From Bosea sp. AS-1 (GTDB taxonomy: Bacteria; Pseudomonadota; Alphaproteobacteria; Rhizobiales; Beijerinckiaceae), in assembly GCF_002220095.1 (NCBI RefSeq), contig NZ_CP022372.1, forward strand, positions 4,891,001-4,955,000: 64,000 nucleotides of DNA, given 5' to 3'. Position numbers and translations under genes: made by a program. This document shows, piece after piece, positions 19,642 to 28,876 of the stretch. Position 1 is the stretch's first letter, and each line of letters starts with the position of its first letter. The notes under the pieces were generated by a model that worked only from the letters and a program-made list of their open reading frames with translations, was not told where the DNA came from and did no database searches.

Positions 19642-20670
19642 ATGAGTCATCCAGAACAAGGCGTAACGGCGCCGGGCCGGCCGATCGCCGGCATGAAGCC
19701 CAGCCTCATCGGGTTCGGCGGCGCCCCGCTCGGCGACCTTTACGAGCATCTGGACGAGGGGATGGCGCAAGCCACGGTCGCGACGGCTCTCAAGGCCGGG
19801 ATCAATCTCGTCGACACCTCGCCGCTCTATGGCCACGGCCTTTCTGAGCACCGCATCGGAGCGGCTCTGCGAAGCGTGCCGCGCGACAGCGTCATCGTCT
19901 CGACCAAGGTCGGTCGCTGGATGAAGCCCGGTGCGCCGAAGACGGACGGCTCCGGCTATCGCGGCGGACTGCCGCATCCGGCGGTGATCGATTATTCCTA
20001 TGATGGCGCGATGCGTTCGCTGGAACAGTCGCTGCTCAGGCTCGGCACCGACCATGTCGACATCCTGCTGATCCACGACGTCGATGTCTGGACTCATGGC
20101 GACCAGATGGAGCGGCGCTTCGCCGAGGCGATGGACGGCGCCTATCGGGCCCTGGAGAAGCTGCGCGCCTCCGGCGCGGTGAAGGCGATCGGCGTCGGCG
20201 TCAACGAGGTCGAAATGTGCGAGCGCTTCGCCCGCGCCGGTGATTTCGACGTGATGATGCTGGCGGGGCGCTATTCGCTGCTGGAACAGGGGGCGCTCGA
20301 CGGCTTCCTGCCGCTGGCGCTGCAGAAAAACATCGCCGTGATGCTGGCCGGCGTCTTCAATTCCGGCATCCTCGCCACCGGCGCCCGCCCCGGCGCCTAC
20401 TACAACTACCAGCCCGCCCCACCCGAGATCCTTGCCAAAGTCGCGCGGATCGAAGAGGTCTGCGCCGCGTACGGCGTGGCTCTGCCGCAAGCGGCGCTCG
20501 CCTTCGCCGCCGCCCATCCGGCGGTCGCGACCGTCGTGCTCGGCGCCGTGACGCCAGAGGAGATCCTGCGCAATCTCGACCTGGTCGCGCACCCTACACC
20601 TGCGGCTCTCTGGCATGATCTCAAGGCCGAAAAGCTCATCCCTGACCACGCCCCGGTATCGACATGCTGA
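19642..20670 (+). CDS. Aldo/keto reductase, aldose dehydrogenase-like
   Basis: A 342-aa NAD(P)-dependent aldo-keto reductase. The catalytic Asp-Tyr segment (NLVDTSPLYGHGLSEHRIG), the Lys in VSTKVGRW and the active-site His (ILLIHDVD) are present. The sequence resembles the L-fucose / D-threo-aldose dehydrogenase group. The start is taken at 19642 (MSHPEQG); earlier in-frame ATGs add a Cys/Ala-rich stretch without family character. It overlaps the FucU/RbsD-type gene by 7 nt, which supports a role in oxidising a sugar such as L-fucose to its lactone. Confidence 0.82.
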   Translation: MSHPEQGVTAPGRPIAGMKPSLIGFGGAPLGDLYEHLDEGMAQATVATALKAGINLVDTSPLYGHGLSEHRIGAALRSVPRDSVIVSTKVGRWMKPGAPKTDGSGYRGGLPHPAVIDYSYDGAMRSLEQSLLRLGTDHVDILLIHDVDVWTHGDQMERRFAEAMDGAYRALEKLRASGAVKAIGVGVNEVEMCERFARAGDFDVMMLAGRYSLLEQGALDGFLPLALQKNIAVMLAGVFNSGILATGARPGAYYNYQPAPPEILAKVARIEEVCAAYGVALPQAALAFAAAHPAVATVVLGAVTPEEILRNLDLVAHPTPAALWHDLKAEKLIPDHAPVSTC

Positions 20671-21110
20671 AGACCATCGACCCGATCCTCGGTCCCGACC
20701 TGCTCTGGCTGCTCGCCGCGATGGGGCATGGGGACGATCTCGCCGTGGTCGACGCCAACCACCCGGCCGAAACGATCGCGCGGGCGACGACCTCGGGGCG
20801 GATCGTCCGCCTGCCTGGACTCGCGATGGCCGAGGTGGTGCGCGCCATTCTGACCGTGCTGCCGATCGACGACTTCGAGCCCGAACCGATCCGCCGCATG
20901 CTGGTGGTCGGCGATGCCGCAGCCGTGCCGGCGGTGCAAGAGGAGGTCGAGGCCATGGTCGCGGCATCGCAGGCCGCGCCGACGCCGCTGCCGGGCATCG
21001 AGCGCTTCGCCTTCTACGAGGCCGCACGCAAGGCCTTCGGCGTCGTGCAGGTCGGCGACGCCCGGCCCTATGGCTGCTTCCTGCTCAGGAAGGGCGTGAT
21101 CGCCGGCTGA
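20664..21110 (+). CDS. RbsD/FucU-family sugar mutarotase
   Basis: A 148-aa protein starting MLKTIDPILGPDLLWLLAAM, with the family motifs MGHGDDLAVVDANHPA and the C-terminal RPYGCFLLRKGVI. RbsD/FucU enzymes interconvert sugar anomers. Translationally coupled to the aldo-keto reductase upstream, it would supply the anomer that the dehydrogenase uses. It ends 24 nt from the stop of the convergent SDR gene, with no terminator visible between them. Confidence 0.88.
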   Translation: MLKTIDPILGPDLLWLLAAMGHGDDLAVVDANHPAETIARATTSGRIVRLPGLAMAEVVRAILTVLPIDDFEPEPIRRMLVVGDAAAVPAVQEEVEAMVAASQAAPTPLPGIERFAFYEAARKAFGVVQVGDARPYGCFLLRKGVIAG

Positions 21111-21133
21111 GACCGGCAATCAGGCACTCTTCA

Positions 21134-21832
21134 TCAGATCGACTTGGTCACGCCGCCATCGACACGGATGTTCTGGCCGGTGATGTAGCCGGCATCGGCC
21201 GAGAGCAGGAAGGCGACCGTGCCCGCGATCTCGTCGGCGCTGCCATAGCGCTGCATCGGCACGCTCCCACGGCGCGCATCGGTCGCCGGCAGGCTGTCGA
21301 TCCAGCCCGGCTGGACATTGTTGATGCGGATGTTGTCGGCCGCATATTTGTCCGCATAGATCTTGGTGAAGGTGGCGAGCCCGGCGCGCGCCATCGCCGA
21401 GGTCGGGAACATGTCGCTCGGCTCGAAGGCCCAGGCGGTCGAGATGTTCACGATCGCTCCGGACTTCTGCTGCTGCATCACCGGCGTGACCAGCCGGATC
21501 GGCCGGACCGCGCTGAGGAAATAGACGTCGAGGCCCTTGTGCCAATCCTCGTCGGTCAGTTCGACGATCGGCGCGCGAGGCCCGTGGCCGGCGCTGTTGA
21601 CCAGCGCATCGATCCGGCCCCAGCGATCAAGTGTCGCGTCGACGAGCCGCTTCACGTCGTCATTGGACTGGTTGGAGCCGGTGACGCCTAGACCACCCAG
21701 TTCGGCCGCCAGCGCCTCGCCCTTCCCCGAGGAGGACAGGATCGCGACGCGATAGCCGTCCCTCGCCAGCCGCCGCGCCGTGCTCGCTCCCATGCCGCTG
21801 CCGCCGGCGGTGACGATCGCTACCTTTTCCAT
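21134..21832 (-). CDS. Atypical SDR-family oxidoreductase lacking the Tyr/Lys pair
   Basis: A 232-aa short-chain dehydrogenase/reductase fold with a TAGGSGMG nucleotide-binding loop, NSAG, the catalytic-type Ser131 (VNIS) and the C-terminal GYITGQNIRVDGG. At the place of the YxxxK motif the sequence reads FPTSAMARAGLATFTK, so Tyr is replaced by Ser or Thr and Lys by Arg or Ala, depending on alignment. The fold and cofactor site are intact but the usual proton relay is missing. It may be a divergent reductase or a non-catalytic binder. It is convergent with the mutarotase gene. Confidence 0.8.
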   Translation of the reverse strand: MEKVAIVTAGGSGMGASTARRLARDGYRVAILSSSGKGEALAAELGGLGVTGSNQSNDDVKRLVDATLDRWGRIDALVNSAGHGPRAPIVELTDEDWHKGLDVYFLSAVRPIRLVTPVMQQQKSGAIVNISTAWAFEPSDMFPTSAMARAGLATFTKIYADKYAADNIRINNVQPGWIDSLPATDARRGSVPMQRYGSADEIAGTVAFLLSADAGYITGQNIRVDGGVTKSI

Positions 21833-21949
21833 GCCCTGCTCCCAAGCCTGATCACTGTGAGGCGACTATATTTGAGCGGTGCCGGAGCGCGGCGCCACTG
21901 CAAAGCTGCATGGACGGCTTGCAAAGTCGCGCGGCGGGTTCCGGATCGC

Positions 21950-24232
21950 TCAGACGCCTTCGCCGATCTGCCGAATGGCGATCCGGTCGATGAAGGGCGC
22001 ATCCGCCCCCTCCTGATGGATCTCGATCTCGCCGTCGCGGACCTGGAAGCGGATAAGCGTCCCGCCGGCGCCGCGCCAGTCGACCGTCTCGCCATCGTCC
22101 TCGTAGAGCTCACCGGTCGCGCCTTCGACCAGCCCGCAGACCAGAACCTCGCGCAGATCGCCAATGCCGGCGGGATCGCCGAGCGGGATCAAGGCGCCAG
22201 CTCGCACGAAGACCGGCAGGCGACCAAGCGGCGCCGACACAGTCACGACAGCGCTACCTGCGAAATGCTGACCCGTATGCCAGTCATACCAGCCACCTGC
22301 ATGCTCCGGCAGGTAGACGCTGCGCTCGCGGGTCCCCTCCTCCAGCACCGGCGCCACCAACACGTCCGGCCCGAGCATGAAGGCATCGTCGATCTTCACG
22401 GCCGCCGCATCCTGCGGGAAATCCCAGAGCAGCGGGCGGATCGCCGGCGTGCCGTCGCGGCTGGCGCGCCACATCAGCGTGTAGAGATAGGGCATCAGTC
22501 GGTAGCGCAGCGCAATCGCCTCACGCACCTGCGGCACCATCTCCGGATACATCCAGGGCAGGTTGACGACGCCGTCGTCGTTCCAGGAGTTCATCACCAT
22601 GCGCGGCCAGAGCGAGCAGAACTCGTTGAAGCGCACGAAGAGCTCGGGGCCGGGCGTCGGGCCGTGGAAGCCGCCGACATCGTGGCCGATCGAGAACATC
22701 CCCGACAGGCTCATGTTGAGGCCTTGCGTCAGGTTGTAGCGCAGCGTCTTCCAAGCGGTCTCGTTGTCGCCCGACCAGGTCTGGGCGTATCGCGAGATGC
22801 CGGCGCAGCCGCCGCGCGTGATCGCATATTGCCGCTTGCCAGGCTCGCGATCGGCCTGCGCCTGATAGGAAAGCTTGGTCATCAGCAGCGCCTGCGCAGG
22901 ACGTGCCAGAGCCTGCCGGAACGGACGCCCATCGCCGTCGCAGACAGCGTCCTCGTCCCAGATCTCGTATTCGTTGTTGTCGTTCCAGACCGTGGTGAAA
23001 CCGTAGTCGAGCAATGCGGTCTCGATGCCATTGCGCCACCAGGCGCGGCCCTTCGGATGGGTGAAGTCGAGATGGAAGCCGAGCCCGTCCCAGAACTGGG
23101 CGACGGCCGGTTCACCGGTCTGGCCATCCTTGACCAGGAAACCGCCGTCCAGCGTTTCCTTCAGCCGCGGATGATCGTCGAGCAGGCAGGGCTTGAGATT
23201 CGCGACCGTGAAGATGCCGACATCGTTCAGACGCTGCATCGTTGCCTTAGGGTCCGGAAACTTGTCGCGGTTCCAGTTGAAGGCATAGCGGCGATGGCCG
23301 ATCTGGGTGTAGCCCGAGCCGAAATGGAACGAGTCGCAGGGAATGCGATGCGTCTCGAGCTTGCCGATGAAGTCGCTGATGCGGGCATCGGCGTCAGGCG
23401 CGTCGGCAATCGCCATCGAGGTTACGCCGAAGCCGAAGGACCAGAGTGGCGCGAAAGCCTGCCCGCCGGTCAACCAGGAGAAGCGCCTGACCACATCCGG
23501 AACGGTGGGGCCGGCAATGACATAGTAGTCGAGGTCGCCGTCATCGCCTTTCCAGGAGCGGAACAGGCCGTGATAGTTATCGAGCGTGCAGCCGAAATCG
23601 ACGCTGCCGGTCGAGAGGTTGTCGTAATAGACGCCGTGGGCGCCGGCCGGCCCGTCGACGATGAAGAAGGGCAGCATCTTGTAGAGCGGGTCCGACAATT
23701 CGGCATCGAAGCCGCAGGGATCGACCGCATCGATGGCGAAGCGGCGGCCGGTGCGGTCGAGCGGACCGGCCTTGTCACCCAGGCCATAGTGGCGCTCGTG
23801 ATAATCCCGCGCCATGAAATGGGCGAGCGCGCCGGTGCGCGGCGAAACCAGATAGGCCTGCGTCGCCCGGTCCTGCAGGAAGGGCTTGTCCTCGCCCTGG
23901 CGGCGCCAGGCGATGCCGAAGGGCGAGAGCGTGACCTCGGCCGTGAGCCCCGCTCCGGCAACCACGACCTTGTCCGCAGAGGCGCGAATATCGGTCTTGG
24001 GTCCGGTGAAACCGGAGAGATCGTCGCGCGGACGTCCCTCATAGGGCGGCTCCAGCCCGCCGGGCGCGATCGACCAGCCGCGGTCGAGCCGGTAGCCGTG
24101 CTGCGGCTTCAGCGTCACCCGGCCGATATCGCCTTCGAGGATGCGCACAGTGAGCGTGTAGCCGAGACCGATGTCGAACAGGGCTGCTTCACCGTCGCGG
24201 CCGAGATAGCGGCCTTGCGTGAGGGCTTTCAT
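21950..24232 (-). CDS. Glycoside hydrolase family 31 (alpha-glycosidase)
   Basis: A 760-aa GH31 enzyme. An N-terminal beta-sandwich (HYGLGDKAGPLDRTGRRF) precedes a TIM barrel with nucleophile Asp at about 418 (VWNDNNEYEIWDED) and acid/base Asp at about 518 (GHDVGGFHGP), then C-terminal beta domains. No signal peptide, so it should hydrolyse an imported alpha-linked oligosaccharide in the cytoplasm. Subfamily and exact linkage (glucose, xylose, sulfoquinovose) cannot be fixed by eye. It is the last gene of the carbohydrate operon, 20 nt after the ATPase gene. Confidence 0.9.
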   Translation of the reverse strand: MKALTQGRYLGRDGEAALFDIGLGYTLTVRILEGDIGRVTLKPQHGYRLDRGWSIAPGGLEPPYEGRPRDDLSGFTGPKTDIRASADKVVVAGAGLTAEVTLSPFGIAWRRQGEDKPFLQDRATQAYLVSPRTGALAHFMARDYHERHYGLGDKAGPLDRTGRRFAIDAVDPCGFDAELSDPLYKMLPFFIVDGPAGAHGVYYDNLSTGSVDFGCTLDNYHGLFRSWKGDDGDLDYYVIAGPTVPDVVRRFSWLTGGQAFAPLWSFGFGVTSMAIADAPDADARISDFIGKLETHRIPCDSFHFGSGYTQIGHRRYAFNWNRDKFPDPKATMQRLNDVGIFTVANLKPCLLDDHPRLKETLDGGFLVKDGQTGEPAVAQFWDGLGFHLDFTHPKGRAWWRNGIETALLDYGFTTVWNDNNEYEIWDEDAVCDGDGRPFRQALARPAQALLMTKLSYQAQADREPGKRQYAITRGGCAGISRYAQTWSGDNETAWKTLRYNLTQGLNMSLSGMFSIGHDVGGFHGPTPGPELFVRFNEFCSLWPRMVMNSWNDDGVVNLPWMYPEMVPQVREAIALRYRLMPYLYTLMWRASRDGTPAIRPLLWDFPQDAAAVKIDDAFMLGPDVLVAPVLEEGTRERSVYLPEHAGGWYDWHTGQHFAGSAVVTVSAPLGRLPVFVRAGALIPLGDPAGIGDLREVLVCGLVEGATGELYEDDGETVDWRGAGGTLIRFQVRDGEIEIHQEGADAPFIDRIAIRQIGEGV

Positions 24233-24252
24233 GGAATCTCTCTCGGCAGTCT

Positions 24253-25320
24253 CTAAGGCCGGATCGCCCGGCCGGCTTCATCGAACAGGTGCAGGCTCCG
24301 CTGCGGGAAGGCGAGTGCGACGTCGTGGCCGCGCTCATGCTCGCTCTGGCCATCGAGCCTGAGCGTCATCTGCGGCAGGCCGGCGCTTGTCCCATAGAGA
24401 TAGCTCTCGCCGCCGAGCCGCTCGACGAGATCGATCGACAGCGGCAGCCCCTGGCCTTGCGGCGCCAGCGCCAGATGCTCGGGGCGGATGCCGAGCGTGA
24501 CCTTGCTGCTGACAGCAAGATTGCCGGTGGCGCACGCGACTTCGTGGCGACTTTCGCCCAGCGAGACCTTGCCGACGGCGACGACGCTCCCGGGCAGCAG
24601 GTTCATGCGCGGCGAGCCGATGAAGCCGGCGACGAAGAGATTGTCTGGGCGGTTGTAGAGCTCGAGCGGCGTCCCGACCTGCTCGATGCGACCGCCTTGC
24701 AGCACGACGATGCGGTCGGCGAGCGTCATCGCCTCGACCTGATCGTGCGTGACGTAGATCATCGTGCCGCCGATCTCACCATGGAGCGCGGCAAGCTCCT
24801 TGCGGGTGGCGACGCGCAGCTCCGCGTCAAGGTTCGAAAGGGGCTCGTCGAACAAGAAGATTTTTGGATCGCGCACGATGGCGCGGCCGATGGCAACGCG
24901 CTGGCGCTGGCCGCCGGAGAGCGCCTTGGGCTTGCGGTCGAGATAATCGGTGAGGCGCAGCATTCCGGCCGCGCGCTTCACGCGCTTCTCGATCTCGTCG
25001 CGCTTGAAGCCCATGTTCTCCAGCGCGAAGGCCATGTTCGCGTAGACGCTCATATGCGGGTACAGCGCATAGGACTGAAACACCATGGCGAGCCCGCGTT
25101 CGGAGGCCGGCAAATGGGTGGCGTCAGTGCCATCGATCGCGATCGTGCCGCCGGTGATCTCCTCCAGACCCGCGATCGAGCGCAGCAGGGTCGACTTGCC
25201 ACAGCCGGAAGGACCGACGAAGACGACGAACTCGCCATCGGCGACGTCGAGATCGATGCCGTGCAGCACCGTCGTCGCGCCATAGGCCTTGCGGACGCCG
25301 GAGAGCTTCAGTTCGGCCAT
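24253..25320 (-). CDS. Carbohydrate ABC transporter ATP-binding protein (MalK/UgpC type)
   Basis: A 355-aa ATPase with Walker A GPSGCGKS, signature ALSGGQRQRVAIGRAIV, Walker B IFLFDEPLSNLD and a C-terminal TOBE/OB-type extension (LGIRPEHLALAPQG) typical of the MalK/UgpC/MsmK group. It energises the MalFG-type permeases encoded directly upstream. The operon order is binding protein, permease, permease, ATPase, GH31. Confidence 0.92.
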   Translation of the reverse strand: MAELKLSGVRKAYGATTVLHGIDLDVADGEFVVFVGPSGCGKSTLLRSIAGLEEITGGTIAIDGTDATHLPASERGLAMVFQSYALYPHMSVYANMAFALENMGFKRDEIEKRVKRAAGMLRLTDYLDRKPKALSGGQRQRVAIGRAIVRDPKIFLFDEPLSNLDAELRVATRKELAALHGEIGGTMIYVTHDQVEAMTLADRIVVLQGGRIEQVGTPLELYNRPDNLFVAGFIGSPRMNLLPGSVVAVGKVSLGESRHEVACATGNLAVSSKVTLGIRPEHLALAPQGQGLPLSIDLVERLGGESYLYGTSAGLPQMTLRLDGQSEHERGHDVALAFPQRSLHLFDEAGRAIRP

Positions 25321-25336
25321 GCGGAACTCACTTCCC

Positions 25337-26404
25337 TCATTTCATGCCCGTATTGGCGATGCCTGTCGTGATGAAGCGCTGCAGGAAGACGAAGACCAGC
25401 GCGACCGGCAGCAGCGTTACCACGGTCATCGCCAGCAGATAGTGCCACTGCGTCTGGAGCTCGCCCTGGAAGGCGTTGAGGCCGATCTGGAGCGTGTAGG
25501 ATTCCGTCTTGGTCAGCACCGCCAGCGGCCAGAGGAACTCGTTCCAGCGCCACATGATCGAGAAGATCGCGAGCACGGCGAGAGCCGGCATGGCGAGCGG
25601 CATGACGATGCGCCAGTAGATCTGCCATTCCGAGGCCTTATCCATGCGGGCGGCCTCGATCAGGTCGCGCGGCAAGGTCAGCATGTACTGGCGCAGCAGG
25701 AAGACGCCGGTCGGCGTCGCGGCGCCCGGCAGGATCACCGCCCAGAGCGAATTGACGAGGCCGAGCTTGGTGATGACCAGATAGACCGGCACGAGGATGA
25801 TCGTGATCGGGATCATCAGCGTGCCGATGACCATCAGCATCACCGCCGTCTTGCCGCGGAATTCGTAGATCGAGAGCGCATAGGCCGCCATCGAATTGAT
25901 GATCAGCGTGATGATCGTGGCCACCAGCGTGACGAAGACCGAGTTCCACAGGAAGCGCATGAAGGCGAAGCGCTCCAGCGGCTCGGTATAGTTCTCGGTC
26001 GCGAGCTTGAACTCGCGCACGGGAGTGCGCTTGTCTATCGGCACGCGGATGATCTCGCCGGGCTTGGCAGGATCGATCATCTGCGCCTGGATGCCGACGC
26101 GCCGGACCTGTGCCAGCACGCGCTTGCTGCCGTCCGGCATCTCGACCTCGAAGAGCGGCAGGGGCTGCGACTGGCCGGGCACCGTCACCTCCTTCTGCGA
26201 CATCGGCAGCAGCGAGGGCGGGAATTCGAGCAGACCGGCCTGGGTCTTAAACGAGGACAGGCCGAGCCAGAGCACCGGGCCGAACATCAGCACGACGCCG
26301 AGCAGGAGATAGGCATAGGCGGCGATATCGGTCCAATGCCAGCGGCCCGGCTTGCGCCTGGCGGCCATCATGCGGGTCAGCCTGTTGCCGTCGACCTGAC
26401 TCAT
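25337..26404 (-). CDS. Carbohydrate ABC transporter permease (MalG type) with an enlarged periplasmic loop
   Basis: A 355-aa permease, longer than the usual ~280 aa. After TM1 there is an insertion of roughly 80-100 polar residues (about 55-150, including PDGSKRVLAQVRRVG) before the five remaining membrane segments. Similar large loops occur in some alpha-glucoside permeases of the AglG kind. The coupling (EAA) loop reads DKASEWQIYWRIVMPLAMPA. Its ATG overlaps the MalF-type stop by 4 nt. Confidence 0.9.
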   Translation of the reverse strand: MSQVDGNRLTRMMAARRKPGRWHWTDIAAYAYLLLGVVLMFGPVLWLGLSSFKTQAGLLEFPPSLLPMSQKEVTVPGQSQPLPLFEVEMPDGSKRVLAQVRRVGIQAQMIDPAKPGEIIRVPIDKRTPVREFKLATENYTEPLERFAFMRFLWNSVFVTLVATIITLIINSMAAYALSIYEFRGKTAVMLMVIGTLMIPITIILVPVYLVITKLGLVNSLWAVILPGAATPTGVFLLRQYMLTLPRDLIEAARMDKASEWQIYWRIVMPLAMPALAVLAIFSIMWRWNEFLWPLAVLTKTESYTLQIGLNAFQGELQTQWHYLLAMTVVTLLPVALVFVFLQRFITTGIANTGMK

Positions 26405-27423
26405 GCGGCCCCCTTGCGGCGGCTTGCCGCGAGCTGGGCCAGCGTCAGCGCGAAGAGCACCACGCCGAGCACGACGGAGGCTGCGGCCGCCAGGCCGAAA
26501 TTCTGGACCTGATTGGCGAAGGCTGTCTCATAGATGTAGTGCACGATCATCAGCGTCGCGGTGCCAGGGCCGCCGCCGGTCAGGACGAAGACCTCGTCGA
26601 AGGTCTGCACGCCGCGGATCAGCGCGAGCACGATCACCACGATCATGTTCGGCCAGAGCAGCGGCAGAGTGATGCGCCAGAACACGCGCCAGCGCGGCGT
26701 CGCATCCATCTCGGCGGCTTCATAGAGATCGGCGGGAATGGCCTGCAATCCGGCGAGCAGGATCAGCGTGTAGAAGCCCATATGGGCCCAGATCGAGACG
26801 AAGACGATCCAGAACATCGCCCAGCTCGGATCGACCAGGAAGAGGATGCGCTCGCCGCCGAGCGAGGTGATCGCGGCGTTGAGCAGGCCGTCGCGCTGCA
26901 GGATCCATTTCCAGGTCAGCGCAACCACGACCGGCGAAAGCAGAACCGGGAAGAAATAAACCGCGCGGAAGAAGCCGCGCGCCCGGATTTTCATGTTCAG
27001 CACGACGGCGGTCAGCAGCGAGAACAGCACCATCGCCGTCACCTGGAAGACGGTGAAGCGAGCGGTGTTGGATACGCCGCGCCAAAAGTGGTCCTCGCGG
27101 CAGGACGAGGGATCGAGAAACGAGCCGCAATCGAAGAGATAGGCGTATTGCTGCGCCCCGACATAAGGGCGCTCGCTCGGGAACAGCCCCGCTCCGCCCG
27201 TCACCGAGAAGATGAAGTTGATGACGAGGGGCAGGAAGACGAAGAGCCAGAAGAAGGCGAGATTGGGCAGGATGAAGACATAGGCCATCCGCCGCTCACC
27301 GATCAGGCGCTGGAGCGCCTGCATCGGCCAATCGACGAGCCGCATGAGGAGCGCGAGCGGCGCGGCCAGAAGGCCGGCACCGCCCGCGCCATCCCGGCGC
27401 GGCTTTGTCTCCGCGGAGGCCAT
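26401..27423 (-). CDS. Carbohydrate ABC transporter permease (MalF type)
   Basis: A 340-aa inner-membrane permease of the MalF/UgpA group with six or seven hydrophobic segments and the coupling loop MDATPRWRVFWRITLPLLWP. The N-terminus is basic and Gly/Ala-rich before the first membrane segment (VFILPNLAFFWLFVFLPLV). It starts 4 nt after the binding-protein stop and overlaps the MalG-type gene. Confidence 0.92.
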   Translation of the reverse strand: MASAETKPRRDGAGGAGLLAAPLALLMRLVDWPMQALQRLIGERRMAYVFILPNLAFFWLFVFLPLVINFIFSVTGGAGLFPSERPYVGAQQYAYLFDCGSFLDPSSCREDHFWRGVSNTARFTVFQVTAMVLFSLLTAVVLNMKIRARGFFRAVYFFPVLLSPVVVALTWKWILQRDGLLNAAITSLGGERILFLVDPSWAMFWIVFVSIWAHMGFYTLILLAGLQAIPADLYEAAEMDATPRWRVFWRITLPLLWPNMIVVIVLALIRGVQTFDEVFVLTGGGPGTATLMIVHYIYETAFANQVQNFGLAAAASVVLGVVLFALTLAQLAASRRKGAA

Positions 27424-27427
27424 GGTC

Positions 27428-28714
27428 TTACTTCTTGCGCTCGGCGATCTGCTGGGCGACGTCGGACTCGATGCGCTTGTAGGCTTCGTCGAGCGTGCCC
27501 TCGCCCGAGATCGCCTGGCCGAGGCGGCTGATCACCGCGTTGAAGATAACACGGTTATTGACGTAGCCCTGCAGCTTGTAGGCAACCGGAGAGAGCTGCG
27601 CGACCTGATCGGAGAAGACCTTGAGCGCGGCCTTGGCCTGCGGGCTGGCGTCCTTGTAGTCGAGGCCCTTGGCGGCGATGCCGAGATGGCCCGGCACGAA
27701 CAGCGAGCGGGCATAGAACTCGCTCAGCACCGGCTCGCTCGCCAGATAGTCCATCACCTTGGCGACGGCTTCCGGGCTCTTGGTCGTCTTGATCGCGACA
27801 AGGCCGGCGCCGCCCGGCATGCCCGAGCAATTGCCCGCGCCGCAGGGCGAAGGAACCGCGACCCAGTCGAAAGCATCCCCGACCGTCTTGTCGAACTGGG
27901 AAATCTGCCAGGAGCCGGAGTGGTACATCACCACCTGGGCGTTCTTGAACTCGTCATTGGCGCCGCGATAGGCGGTGCCGGAGACCGAGCCCCAGAGCTC
28001 CTTCTTCATCACGCCGCTGTTGTGCCAGTCATAGACCAGCTTGGCGGCGCGCTTGAAACCGTCATCGATCACGGCCGGCTCGCCCTTGTCATCAAAGACC
28101 TTGGCGCCTTCCGAGACCGCGACCGAGAAGAAGCGATGGCCGGAGCGGTCCATGGCGAGCGGGAACGGCGCCTGCACCTTGTCGGCCACGGCCTTGACCG
28201 CCTTGCCCCAATCCTCCCAGGTAGCCTTGGCGCCCGGCATGGCGATGCCGGCCTGCTCGAACAGCGTCTTGTTGACGAAGGGGCCAGTGACGGTGAGCTG
28301 CGTCATGAAGCCGGTGATTGCGCTGGAATCGCCCTCGGGACGCATCCAGGGCAGGAACGGCCCGAAATTCTTCTCCCAGTAGGAGGCGTCCTTCAGATAG
28401 GGACGCATGTCGAGCGCGTAGCGGGCGATGCCGCCGAGGTCGACGACGCGAGCGATGTCGGGGCCTTGCCCCGAGGCGAGCTGGACCGGAAGATTCTCGG
28501 TGATCGCCTTGTAGGGCACCTGATCGAGGACGACCTTGATATCCTTGTTCTGGGCCTCGAAGCGCTTCAGCAGGTCGGAAACGACCTCGCCCTCGTTGCC
28601 GTCCGAATACCAGGCGATGCGCACCGTGGTCTGAGCGAAGGCAGTGGTGGCCATGAGGCCGATGGCGAGACCCGCCGTCGCGGCGAAGGCGGAAATCCAG
28701 TGTTTCCTCTGCAT
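27428..28714 (-). CDS. Carbohydrate ABC transporter substrate-binding protein (family 1)
   Basis: A 428-aa periplasmic sugar-binding protein. The start is ATG at 28714 (MQRKHWISAFAATAG) because a GGAG lies 7 nt before it and it opens directly into a Sec signal peptide ending ATTAFAQ. The longer open frame upstream runs through the operator and is not coding. The mature part has the extracellular SBP family 1 opening (TVRIAWYSDGNEGEVVSDLL). It is the first gene of the GH31 importer operon, downstream of the LacI operator. Confidence 0.92.
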   Translation of the reverse strand: MQRKHWISAFAATAGLAIGLMATTAFAQTTVRIAWYSDGNEGEVVSDLLKRFEAQNKDIKVVLDQVPYKAITENLPVQLASGQGPDIARVVDLGGIARYALDMRPYLKDASYWEKNFGPFLPWMRPEGDSSAITGFMTQLTVTGPFVNKTLFEQAGIAMPGAKATWEDWGKAVKAVADKVQAPFPLAMDRSGHRFFSVAVSEGAKVFDDKGEPAVIDDGFKRAAKLVYDWHNSGVMKKELWGSVSGTAYRGANDEFKNAQVVMYHSGSWQISQFDKTVGDAFDWVAVPSPCGAGNCSGMPGGAGLVAIKTTKSPEAVAKVMDYLASEPVLSEFYARSLFVPGHLGIAAKGLDYKDASPQAKAALKVFSDQVAQLSPVAYKLQGYVNNRVIFNAVISRLGQAISGEGTLDEAYKRIESDVAQQIAERKK

Positions 28715-28768
28715 GGGCTCCATCCCCTGAACAAACGCGACGCCTCGTCGAGCGTCTTGACATCTACT

Positions 28769-28786
28769 AAGGCAAACGTTTGCCTT
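28769..28786. promoter_or_regulatory. LacI-family operator
   Basis: AAGGCAAACGTTTGCCTT is a perfect 18-bp palindrome with the central CG step typical of LacI/GalR operators. It lies 54 nt before the binding-protein gene and 90 nt before the divergent lacI-type gene, so one repressor can control both. Confidence 0.88.
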
Positions 28787-28876
28787 GGTTGTCAACGGGC
28801 GCGCCGGACGGCATGGGTGCGTAGCCGGCTTCGCACCGGCATGCAGAGGACGAGGCGCAGGAAGGCTGGCGAGGCA

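Noticed and set aside
21857..24256. 799-codon plus-strand frame opposite the GH31 gene
   Set aside because: Antisense shadow; the GH31 active-site motifs on the minus strand decide the coding strand.
27344..28876. 1.5-kb N-terminal extension of the LacI-type frame
   Set aside because: It is antisense to the binding-protein gene and crosses the operator; the HTH begins just after ATG 28877.
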